A stretch of 34,073 nucleotides of DNA from contig JBGSYN010000151.1 of NCBI GenBank assembly GCA_041750975.1, positions 1 through 34,073 on the forward strand. Direction: 5' to 3'. Position 1 is the first letter of the stretch; every line of letters begins with the position of its first letter. The position numbers and the translations under genes are program-made. The DNA is from JBGSYN01 sp041750975 (GTDB lineage Bacteria > Pseudomonadota > Alphaproteobacteria > Geminicoccales > Geminicoccaceae). The notes under the pieces were generated by a model. That model had not been told where the DNA came from. It ran no database searches and saw only the letters and a program-made list of their open reading frames with translations. Below are positions 1 to 6,718 of the stretch, piece after piece.

Positions 1-693
1 GTCGGAGGTTCAATCCAGACATTCAGATTGATGCTCGATCTCTCCTGGGACGATCCCGATGTTGTGGCGGGCAAGCCCCTCCATCTCCCCAATCGGTGGC
101 CCGATCATCTCCCCGCCTTCAAAAAGGTGATCGAATCCTACTTCGATGAGATGCTTCGGCTGGCCACCGATCTGCGGCACGCTTTTTCCATGGCGCTCGG
201 GCTCCGACCGGATTTCTTCGAGCGCTGGTACCAGAACCCCCTGGTCCAGCAGAGTCTGCTGCACTACCGACCACCGGCTTCAAACCGGGCCGAAGACCTC
301 GAGATCGGTGCCGGTGAGCATCGTGATACCGGGGCCTTCACCATCTTGATGCAGGACCAAACCGGCGGCCTCGAGGTGCTGCGCCGTGATCAAGAGTGGG
401 TCGCCGCAACCCCCGTCCCGGGTGCCTACGTGATCAATATCGGTGACATGATGATGAACTGGACCAACGGACGGTTTGTCTCGACCGCTCATCGCGTCGT
501 CAACCGGGCCGCCAAGCCGCGTTCCTCGATGCCGTTTTTTGTCAATCCGGATTTCGATGTCATCGTCGAGCCACTGAAGGAACTCGTGGAGCCCGGCGAA
601 GTCCCGAAATTCGAGCCCGTCCATAACGGCGAGTTCATGATCGATTTCTACAATCAAGGCATGGCCTATCTGCGCCGCGACAAGACCAACTGA
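1..693 (+). CDS. 2-oxoglutarate/Fe(II) dioxygenase, isopenicillin N synthase-like (5' end outside window)
   Basis: The frame is open from base 1, so the N-terminal DIOX_N part is missing; the ATG at 31 lies inside the gene and is unlikely to be the start. The visible part is the C-terminal double-stranded beta-helix of the IPNS/DAO-type oxygenases. The iron triad reads His (codon 319), Asp (325) and His (490), in the contexts EHRDTG and STAHRVVN. The R-x-S pair for the 2-oxoglutarate carboxylate is Arg 520 / Ser 526. GDMMMNWTNG matches the family's conserved GD..e.wTNG. The family hydroxylates, desaturates or demethylates small molecules in the cytoplasm. The substrate is unknown; fungal thymine-7-hydroxylase is a member, and the gene heads an operon of cyclic-amide hydrolases, so a heterocycle is a reasonable inference. 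It ends in TGA, after which the next gene continues in the same frame. Confidence 0.88.
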   Translation, partial: VGGSIQTFRLMLDLSWDDPDVVAGKPLHLPNRWPDHLPAFKKVIESYFDEMLRLATDLRHAFSMALGLRPDFFERWYQNPLVQQSLLHYRPPASNRAEDLEIGAGEHRDTGAFTILMQDQTGGLEVLRRDQEWVAATPVPGAYVINIGDMMMNWTNGRFVSTAHRVVNRAAKPRSSMPFFVNPDFDVIVEPLKELVEPGEVPKFEPVHNGEFMIDFYNQGMAYLRRDKTN

Positions 694-708
694 GCTACCG
701 GTCGCCGG

Positions 709-1494
709 ATCATTGATCTCGAAGGGAAGACCGCCGTTATCACCGGCCCCGCCAAAGGGATGGGGGCTGCGGTCAGCAAGCTTCTGGCGCAGGAGGGAGC
801 GGATCTAGTGCTCGCCGGACGCGATCTTCCGCCGATCGAGAGTGTCGCAGTTGAAGTTCGCTCTAGGGGCAGGCAAGCCACGGTGGTGGCGTGCGATGTG
901 ACCGATCCGGGGGCCGTCAATTCCATGATCGATGCCGCCAAATCGGCCCTGGGCGGCCGGATCGACATCCTGGTCAACCTCGCCGGCGGAACCGGGCCAC
1001 TCGGTAAATCAGGGATCGAGACGACACCGGAAGAGTTTGACCAGATCATCGATGTCAACATGAAGGGCTGCTTTTTGACCATGCGCGCGGTACTGCCGGT
1101 CATGATCGCGCATCGCTACGGTAAGATCGTCAATGTGGGCGGCACGTTCGGGCTGCGCGGCCGGGCCGGGCGCATGAGCTATAGCGCCTCGAAATTCGGT
1201 CTGCGTGGCATCACCAAGAGTTTCGCGCTCGAAGTCGGGCCGCACAACATCAACGTCAATTGTGTCTGCCCCGGTATGGTGGATGGGCCGCGCTTCATCA
1301 AGGTCTGCACGGAGATGGCGGAAAGGCTCGGCATCGATCTGGAGGCCGCAAAGGCGCGCCATGCGGAGGATTATGCGCTACGACGGGTGTCCACCCCAGA
1401 GGACGTTGCCGAAGCGGTGCTTTTCCTGGCAAGCGATCGCTCGCGCCAGATCACCGGCCAGGATCTGGCGGTCGATGGCGGCTGGGTGATTTGA
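709..1494 (+). CDS. Short-chain dehydrogenase/reductase without a canonical start codon
   Basis: A classical SDR of about 250 residues. The first in-frame ATG (760) lies after the cofactor-binding glycine motif (TGPAKGMG, encoded from about 742), so a start there would destroy the Rossmann fold. Between the preceding TGA (691) and 760 there is no in-frame ATG, GTG or TTG. The expected N-terminus (x-I-D-L-E-G-K-T-A-V-I-T-G) falls on ATC (709) or ATT (712); I use 709. The arginine after strand beta-2 (LAGRD) hints at NADP(H). NLAGG replaces NNAG. The active-site YSASK is present, but the residue 13 before Tyr, normally the catalytic Ser, is Gly, with Thr one place later. It lies between the dioxygenase and the cyclic amidohydrolase, so it may oxidise the alcohol the dioxygenase makes (inference). 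The stop overlaps a good Shine-Dalgarno sequence for the next gene. Confidence 0.85.
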   Translation: MIDLEGKTAVITGPAKGMGAAVSKLLAQEGADLVLAGRDLPPIESVAVEVRSRGRQATVVACDVTDPGAVNSMIDAAKSALGGRIDILVNLAGGTGPLGKSGIETTPEEFDQIIDVNMKGCFLTMRAVLPVMIAHRYGKIVNVGGTFGLRGRAGRMSYSASKFGLRGITKSFALEVGPHNINVNCVCPGMVDGPRFIKVCTEMAERLGIDLEAAKARHAEDYALRRVSTPEDVAEAVLFLASDRSRQITGQDLAVDGGWVI

Positions 1495-1504
1495 GGAGTG
1501 GTCC

Positions 1505-2917
1505 ATGACTACAACGGTCGATCTCGTCGTCGAGAACGGCACCATCGTGACTGAGAACCAGATCTTCGAGGGCTCGATTGCGATCGATCGCGGCAAGATT
1601 GCGGCCGTGGGTGCCCCGTCGCACATGCCGCCCGCAGCGGAGCGAATCGACGCCAAGAGCCTGCACATCATGCCTGGCGTCATCGATATCCATGTGCATT
1701 TCCGCGAGCCGGGCATGGAGCACAAGGAAGACTGGGAAACCGGCTCGCGCGCGGCGGCCATGGGCGGTGCGACCACGGTATTCGATATGCCGAACACCAA
1801 TCCCGCGGTCGACAATGTCGCCAATTTCCGAATCAAGCAGGAACTCGCTGCCGCCAAATCGATCGTCGATTACGGCATTTACGGGGTCATCACCGATGAC
1901 AACATAGCCGAGCTCGAAAGTCTGGTCGATGCCGGGGTCTGCGGCTTCAAACTCTTTCTCGGCAACACGACCGGCAATCTTCCATGCCCGAGCGACGGCG
2001 CCGTTCTCGAAGCTTTCGAGATCCTGGCAAGGCGCGGCAGACGGATCTCGATCCATGCCGAGAACTCACCCATTCTTTTCTGGCGAGAGGACAAGCTGCA
2101 GCGTGCCGGGCGCAACACTGTGCGGGATCATCTCCTCGCCCGGACGGACGTCGTGGCGCTCGAAGCGCTCTCCAAGAGCTGCATCCTCGCCGAATGGTCC
2201 GGCGCCCGGATCCACATCGTCCATGAAAGCACCTCGCTCAGCCTGCCCTATATCGAATTCTACAAGAGCCGCGGCGTCGATCTCACGGTCGAGACCCTGC
2301 CCAACTATCTCTACTGCTCGATCGAGGACATGGAGTCCTCGCCGCACGGATATAAACTGCGGATGAATCCACCCATTCGCGAGGCTTATCACCAGGAGCC
2401 ACTCTGGGAAGCCTTGCGCTCGGGCGTCATCGATTTCCTCTCGACCGACCATGCGCCGCATGCCGAACACGAAAAGGAAGGTGAGACCATCTGGGACATC
2501 GCTTGTGGCTTTCCGGGAATCGAAAGCTCGCTGGCGCTGATGTTGACCGCCGTTCATGACGGCAGGCTCGATCTCAATCGCTGCGTTCAGATTACGTCGA
2601 CCGCCGCCGCTAGGGCTTGGGGGCTCTATGGCCGCAAGGGCACTCTCGTTCCCGGGGCGGACGGTGACCTCGTTCTTGTCGATCTCAATCGCAAGGAAGT
2701 GCTTTCCGCCGAACGACTGAGCTCGCGCGGCAAGCTCTCGGCCTATGAGGGCATGGAAGTCACAGGGTGGCCCGTCATGACCATCCGTCGGGGCGAGGTC
2801 ATCATGCGGGATGGCGAGGTCGTGGCCGAACCTGGTTCGGGCCGGATGGTCGAAACCCGAATGCCCGCGCCGGCGCCGCGCAACCTCGACAAACACCTTG
2901 CGAGCCTGACGACATGA
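1505..2917 (+). CDS. Dihydroorotase/allantoinase-family cyclic amidohydrolase
   Basis: A 470-residue amidohydrolase-superfamily TIM barrel that opens cyclic amides (dihydroorotate, allantoin, hydantoins) with a binuclear metal centre. The full ligand set is visible: HVH at 63-65, the lysine expected to be carboxylated at 149 (GFKLFLG), His184 (SIHAEN), His240 (IVHES) and catalytic Asp315 (STDHAPH). The core HFREPG...KED...TGS and DMPNTNP resemble class-I dihydroorotase more than E. coli AllB, which has HISEPG there. The purine-catabolic setting nevertheless makes allantoinase or a hydantoinase-like role plausible. GAGGAG lies 6 bases before ATG 1505. The stop TGA overlaps the next ATG (ATGA), implying translational coupling. 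True biosynthetic PyrC is less likely because no pyrimidine gene is nearby. The substrate cannot be decided from sequence alone. Confidence 0.85.
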   Translation: MTTTVDLVVENGTIVTENQIFEGSIAIDRGKIAAVGAPSHMPPAAERIDAKSLHIMPGVIDIHVHFREPGMEHKEDWETGSRAAAMGGATTVFDMPNTNPAVDNVANFRIKQELAAAKSIVDYGIYGVITDDNIAELESLVDAGVCGFKLFLGNTTGNLPCPSDGAVLEAFEILARRGRRISIHAENSPILFWREDKLQRAGRNTVRDHLLARTDVVALEALSKSCILAEWSGARIHIVHESTSLSLPYIEFYKSRGVDLTVETLPNYLYCSIEDMESSPHGYKLRMNPPIREAYHQEPLWEALRSGVIDFLSTDHAPHAEHEKEGETIWDIACGFPGIESSLALMLTAVHDGRLDLNRCVQITSTAAARAWGLYGRKGTLVPGADGDLVLVDLNRKEVLSAERLSSRGKLSAYEGMEVTGWPVMTIRRGEVIMRDGEVVAEPGSGRMVETRMPAPAPRNLDKHLASLTT

Positions 2918-4167
2918 CGACGCCGGTTACCGAACGTCTTCATTCCGCGATCGACAGGCGCTTCGACGACGAGGTCGCCTTTCTTCAACGCCTTGTCCAG
3001 ACACCGTCCGATAATCCTCCCGGCAACTGCAGCATCATTGGCGACATGGCCGCGGATGAGCTTATGGCTCGTGGCTTCGAGGTAGAAAAATTCCCCGTGC
3101 CCGAGGACCAGGTGCGCGCCACCGGTATGGAAAGCTGCACCATTTTGATCGTCAGGTGCCGGTTCGGCAGTGGCGAGGGGCCCGTTATAGCCCTCAACGC
3201 CCACGGCGACGTCGTCCCGCCGGGCGATGGCTGGACCTACCCGCCCTATAGCGGCGAGATTCACGATGATTGTCTCTATGGCCGCGGTGCCGCCGTATCG
3301 AAATCCGATATCGCGACCTATACTTTTGCGCTGTTGGCGCTCCAGGATGTCGCCAGCGAAGCCGAGTTCAACGGTTCGATCGAGCTTCATCTGACATTCG
3401 ATGAGGAAATCGGCGGGCTTGTCGGCCCTGCCTACATCTTGGAGCAGAACCTAAGCCAACCCGATCTCTGCATTTCGGCCGGACTTTCCTACTCGGTCGT
3501 CACCGCTCATAACGGGTGCCTGCATCTCGAGGTCGTTTTGAAGGGCAAGTCTGCTCACGCTGCAGCGCCCGAAACCGGGAATGATGCGCTCGAAGCCATG
3601 ACCGGCGTTTTGCAGGTGCTCTACGGTCACCGAGTCGAGCTTGAGACCATCCGATCATCGACACCCGGTATCGACCACCCTCGCCTCACGATTGGGCTGA
3701 TCGAGGGCGGCATCAATACCAATGTCGTGCCGGACCGCTGCGCCATCAGGCTCGATCGGCGTATCATCCCGGAAGAGGATCCGGCTTTGGTCGAAACGAG
3801 TTTACGCAAGCTGATTGCTGAAGCTGCATCCGTACACAGAGGCATTGGCTGCGAGGTCAGGCACATTTTGTTGGCGCGCCCGCTGGTGCATCTGGAGGGC
3901 GCCGATCCGATGATCCGGTCGGTGCAACGGCACGCCAAACGCATCCTTCGAGAGGATATCCCGACCAAAGGCGTGCCGCTCTTCACCGATGCCCGGCTGT
4001 ATCCCGAGAAGGATATTCCGACGATCTCCTACGGGGCCGGACCGCGGAGCTTTCTCGAGGCGAATGGCCATCGGGCGAACGAACATGTGCGTCTCGGCGA
4101 TTTGCGTGCGGCAACCGAAATCGTCGCCTGCACCCTTGCCGACCTGTTGTCGGGGAAAGCCGCATGA
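2914..4167 (+). CDS. M20-family metallohydrolase (ArgE/DapE-like) with altered metal site
   Basis: 417 residues, beginning at the ATG that overlaps the upstream stop (ATGA at 2914-2917). The M20 layout is clear: NAHGDVVP (His97, Asp99), DEEIGG (Asp163-Glu164-Glu165, general base and metal ligand), the lid/dimerisation domain with GKSAHAAAPETGND, and a late His in NGHRANEHV. Family members hydrolyse N-acyl, N-carbamoyl or peptide bonds in the cytoplasm. The usual bridging aspartate in GRGxxD(M)K is Val128 here (GRGAAVSKSD), an atypical feature that could be a subfamily trait or reduced activity. In the operon it would act on the ring-opened product of the preceding amidohydrolase, for example by deacylation or decarbamoylation (inference). 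It is not a recognisable AllC; that role is filled by the gene at 5075-6304. Confidence 0.85.
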   Translation: MTTPVTERLHSAIDRRFDDEVAFLQRLVQTPSDNPPGNCSIIGDMAADELMARGFEVEKFPVPEDQVRATGMESCTILIVRCRFGSGEGPVIALNAHGDVVPPGDGWTYPPYSGEIHDDCLYGRGAAVSKSDIATYTFALLALQDVASEAEFNGSIELHLTFDEEIGGLVGPAYILEQNLSQPDLCISAGLSYSVVTAHNGCLHLEVVLKGKSAHAAAPETGNDALEAMTGVLQVLYGHRVELETIRSSTPGIDHPRLTIGLIEGGINTNVVPDRCAIRLDRRIIPEEDPALVETSLRKLIAEAASVHRGIGCEVRHILLARPLVHLEGADPMIRSVQRHAKRILREDIPTKGVPLFTDARLYPEKDIPTISYGAGPRSFLEANGHRANEHVRLGDLRAATEIVACTLADLLSGKAA

Positions 4168-5078
4168 TCGACACCTATCCACGCGATATGGTCGGCTATG
4201 GCCGCACGCCGCCTGATCCGAAATGGCCAGGCAATGCCAAGCTGGCTCTACAGTTTGTCGTCAACTACGAGGAGGGCGGAGAAAACTGCATCCTGCATGG
4301 CGATGCTGCATCCGAAGCGTTCTTGAGCGAGATCGTCGGTGCCCAGCCCTGGCCTGGGCAGCGGCACCCGAATATGGAATCGATCTATGAGTTCGGCTCG
4401 CGCGCAGGCTTCTGGCGGCTGTGGCGCCTGTTCACCGAACGTAAGATTCCGGTCACGGTCTATGGCGTGGCGATGGCCCTGGCTCGCAATCCCGAAGCCG
4501 TTGCCGCGATGAATGAGGCCGATTGGGAAGTGGCGAGCCATGCGCTGCGCTGGATCGACTACCAGGACATGCCGGTCGAACAGGAACGGCAGCAACTCAA
4601 GGATGCCATCCACATCCATACCGAGGTCGTGGGTGCGCGGCCCTTGGGTTGGTACACTGGCCGCTGCTCTGCGAATACGCTGGATCTCGTGATGGAGGAA
4701 GGCGGCTTTCTCTATTCCTCAGACAGCTATGCCGACGAACTCCCCTATTGGGTCGAGGGTCCGCGCGGACCGCATCTGCTCGTACCCTACACGCTCGATG
4801 CCAATGATATGCGCTTTGCCACCCCGCAGGGCTTCAATTCCGGCGATCAGTTCTTTGCCTACCTGAAAGACAGCTTCGACCAGCTCTATGAGGAGGGGCA
4901 GGCGGGTGCCCCCAAAATGATGAACATCGGCCTGCATTGCCGCCTCGTGGGACGGCCCGGCCGGGCGGCCTCACTCAAGCGCTTTCTGGATTATGTTCGC
5001 GGCTTCGACGATGTCTGGATGGCGCGGCGGATCGATATCGCGCGCCATTGGCATGCGCATCACTCCGGTGTGTCTTAA
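4164..5078 (+). CDS. puuE: PuuE-type allantoinase (polysaccharide-deacetylase fold)
   Basis: 304 residues, close to the length of characterised PuuE (about 308). It starts at an ATG overlapping the M20 stop (ATGA) with GGGGAAAG a few bases upstream. The N-terminus YPRDMVGYGRTPPDPKWPG, the block ASHALRWIDYQ, WYTGRCSANT, GGFLYSSDSYADELPYW and NIGLHCRLVGRPGR are typical of PuuE, the allantoinase first described in Pseudomonas fluorescens that uses a NodB-like fold rather than the amidohydrolase barrel. The reaction is allantoin to allantoate in the cytoplasm, directly before the AllC step encoded by the converging gene. The stop codon interlocks with that gene's stop in TTAA. Family members without allantoinase activity (other cyclic imidases) exist, so the name rests on motif similarity plus neighbours. 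Confidence 0.87.
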   Translation: MIDTYPRDMVGYGRTPPDPKWPGNAKLALQFVVNYEEGGENCILHGDAASEAFLSEIVGAQPWPGQRHPNMESIYEFGSRAGFWRLWRLFTERKIPVTVYGVAMALARNPEAVAAMNEADWEVASHALRWIDYQDMPVEQERQQLKDAIHIHTEVVGARPLGWYTGRCSANTLDLVMEEGGFLYSSDSYADELPYWVEGPRGPHLLVPYTLDANDMRFATPQGFNSGDQFFAYLKDSFDQLYEEGQAGAPKMMNIGLHCRLVGRPGRAASLKRFLDYVRGFDDVWMARRIDIARHWHAHHSGVS

Positions 5079-6304
5079 CCTTTCAGCAATTCGGCCAGCG
5101 CATCCCGTAACACAACGAGGGCAAGGGTAGCGTCCGCGATATCGACGTTTTCCGCTGGGTTATGGCTGATGCCTCTCTCGCAGCGGATGAAGATCATCCC
5201 TGTGGGCGCCAGTTTCGCGATCATCGCGGCATCATGACCCGCGGCCGATAGGAGCCTCAGCCCGCGTCCCGTCTGAGTTCGACAGGATTTCAGGACAATG
5301 TCGACGACGCGCGGATCGAACTCAACAGCGTTATCTTTACTCAGTATTTCGATCTTTAAATCGAGCCCGCGAGATGATGCTATTGTCTGAAATCGCTCAT
5401 TGATCCCGGCATGGATCAGATCCTGAAGGGCATCATCCGGCGCGCGATGATCGATTGTAAAGACGACTTCGTTCGGAATGATATTGATGCCGCCCGGCTG
5501 AACGGCCCATTGACCGATGGTCGCCACGGCGCCCTCATGGCGGCTTGCGATGGCTTCGACTTCGGCCGCCATCGCCACCGCACCGGCTAGCGCGTCCCGG
5601 CGCAGGCCCATGGGTACCGTGCCGGCGTGTCCGGCTTCCCCGGCAACGGTAACGCGCATCCTCGTCTGTGCGGCGATGCCGGTGACCGCACCGACCGCGA
5701 GACGTTCTGCTTCGAGGACGGGACCTTGCTCGATATGCAGCTCCAGATACCCTGCAATTTCCTCTGGATTACGGCGGGCGTGGGCTACCCGGTCGGGATC
5801 CAGCCCGTATTCGCGAATGTAGTGCGCTACGCTCAGGCCCTGATCGTCGCGTCGTTCCAGTGAAATTCCAAGTTCGCCGGTAGCGAATGGTCTGGAGCCA
5901 AGATAGCCGCTGCCGAAACGCGTGCCTTCCTCATCGGCAAAGGCCACGATTTCAAGCGACAGATCATGCGATCTGAGGGCGTCTGCAGCCTCGATGCCGG
6001 CGAGCACACCGAAAATGCCGTCATAGCGTCCGGCGTTGAGGACCGTGTCCAGATGCGATCCGCAGACTATTGCCGGAGCATCGGGGCTGCTGCCATTGCG
6101 GCGCCCGATCAGATTGCCGGCCGCGTCCTCTCGCACCGTCAGGCCCGCCTGTTCCATCCAGGTTCTCGCCACATCGTGCGCTTCGCGCATCGCCGGGCTG
6201 AGATAGCGCCGGAGGATCTGGCCCTCAGTCTCGGTGATTCCTGAAAGCGTCTCGGCGCGCGTCATGACACGTCGGGCGCGGGCACTATCGTCGAGGTCTT
6301 TCAT
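5075..6304 (-). CDS. allC: Allantoate amidohydrolase / N-carbamoylase (M20 family)
   Basis: 409 residues, the normal length for the hydantoinase/carbamoylase group of M20 (allantoate amidohydrolase, beta-ureidopropionase, L-N-carbamoylase). Metal ligands are His84 and Asp95 (GSHLDTV...GRYDG), Glu125-Glu126 (ADEEGTRFG), His190 (ELHIEQGP) and a late His in GISHNPAE; SAAGHDA supplies the conserved substrate-side His. With PuuE next door, allantoate hydrolysis to ureidoglycine, CO2 and ammonia is the likely job; a related carbamoylase activity cannot be excluded. The gene is on the opposite strand. Its 3' end overlaps puuE by 4 bp, and its ATG (6302-6304) faces the hiuH-xdh operon across about 63 bp, so the two transcription units could share control. 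Confidence 0.85.
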   Translation of the reverse strand: MKDLDDSARARRVMTRAETLSGITETEGQILRRYLSPAMREAHDVARTWMEQAGLTVREDAAGNLIGRRNGSSPDAPAIVCGSHLDTVLNAGRYDGIFGVLAGIEAADALRSHDLSLEIVAFADEEGTRFGSGYLGSRPFATGELGISLERRDDQGLSVAHYIREYGLDPDRVAHARRNPEEIAGYLELHIEQGPVLEAERLAVGAVTGIAAQTRMRVTVAGEAGHAGTVPMGLRRDALAGAVAMAAEVEAIASRHEGAVATIGQWAVQPGGINIIPNEVVFTIDHRAPDDALQDLIHAGINERFQTIASSRGLDLKIEILSKDNAVEFDPRVVDIVLKSCRTQTGRGLRLLSAAGHDAAMIAKLAPTGMIFIRCERGISHNPAENVDIADATLALVVLRDALAELLKG

Positions 6305-6367
6305 GGATTAGCCTGGAACAGGGTTTGCTTACAGCTGATGGCAATTGACGATGGTTGGTGCAGGACG
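6305..6367. promoter_or_regulatory. Divergent intergenic region between allC and the hiuH-xdhABC-puuD operon
   Basis: Sixty-three bases separate the AllC start from the preferred HiuH start, so both promoters and any operator must sit here or inside the gene ends. A TTGACG-like hexamer occurs near 6346, but no matching -10 element leaves room for a leader, so I assign no specific promoter. AGGACG immediately before ATG 6368 resembles a close-set Shine-Dalgarno sequence. Confidence 0.4.
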
Positions 6368-6718
6368 ATGGCGAGCTTGACAACCCATGTGCTTGATACG
6401 GCACTCGGCCATCCGGCAGCGAACCTGACGGTCGAGTTGTTTCGCTGCGGGCCGACGGGCCGTGAAGCGGTCATCTCGACCAATACCAATCGGGATGGTC
6501 GTTGTGACAGGCCATTGTTGAGCGCCGATGAAGGGATCGAGGGAACCTATGAGCTCGAGTTCCATGCGGGCGACTATTTCAGGAATAAGGGAGTCATTCT
6601 GGCCGATCCTCCGTTCCTCGATGTCGTGACCATTCGCTTCGGTCTCGGCGCCATTGGTCATTACCACGTGCCCCTGCTACTTAGTCCCTATGGCTACTCC
6701 ACCTATCGCGGCAGCTGA
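6368..6718 (+). CDS. hiuH: 5-hydroxyisourate hydrolase (transthyretin-related)
   Basis: 116 residues, standard for the family. I chose ATG 6368 because it gives the usual N-terminus (TTHVLDTALGHPA right after the start) and follows AGGA. An upstream ATG at 6338 would add ten unconserved residues. Catalytic features are all present: His7 in THVLD, an Arg in the NRDGR segment, the His in YHVPLLLSPYGYS, and the C-terminal YRGS tetrapeptide diagnostic of HIU hydrolases as opposed to transthyretins. It converts 5-hydroxyisourate, the product of PuuD, to OHCU. The stop overlaps the xdhA start (TGATG), placing it first in a five-gene coupled operon. No signal peptide is seen, so it is cytoplasmic. 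Confidence 0.95.
   Translation: MASLTTHVLDTALGHPAANLTVELFRCGPTGREAVISTNTNRDGRCDRPLLSADEGIEGTYELEFHAGDYFRNKGVILADPPFLDVVTIRFGLGAIGHYHVPLLLSPYGYSTYRGS

Noticed and set aside
2767..2913. Upstream extension of the M20 hydrolase to 2767.
   Set aside because: It would overlap the amidohydrolase by 150 bp; the ATG at 2914 gives the normal N-terminus and an ATGA junction.
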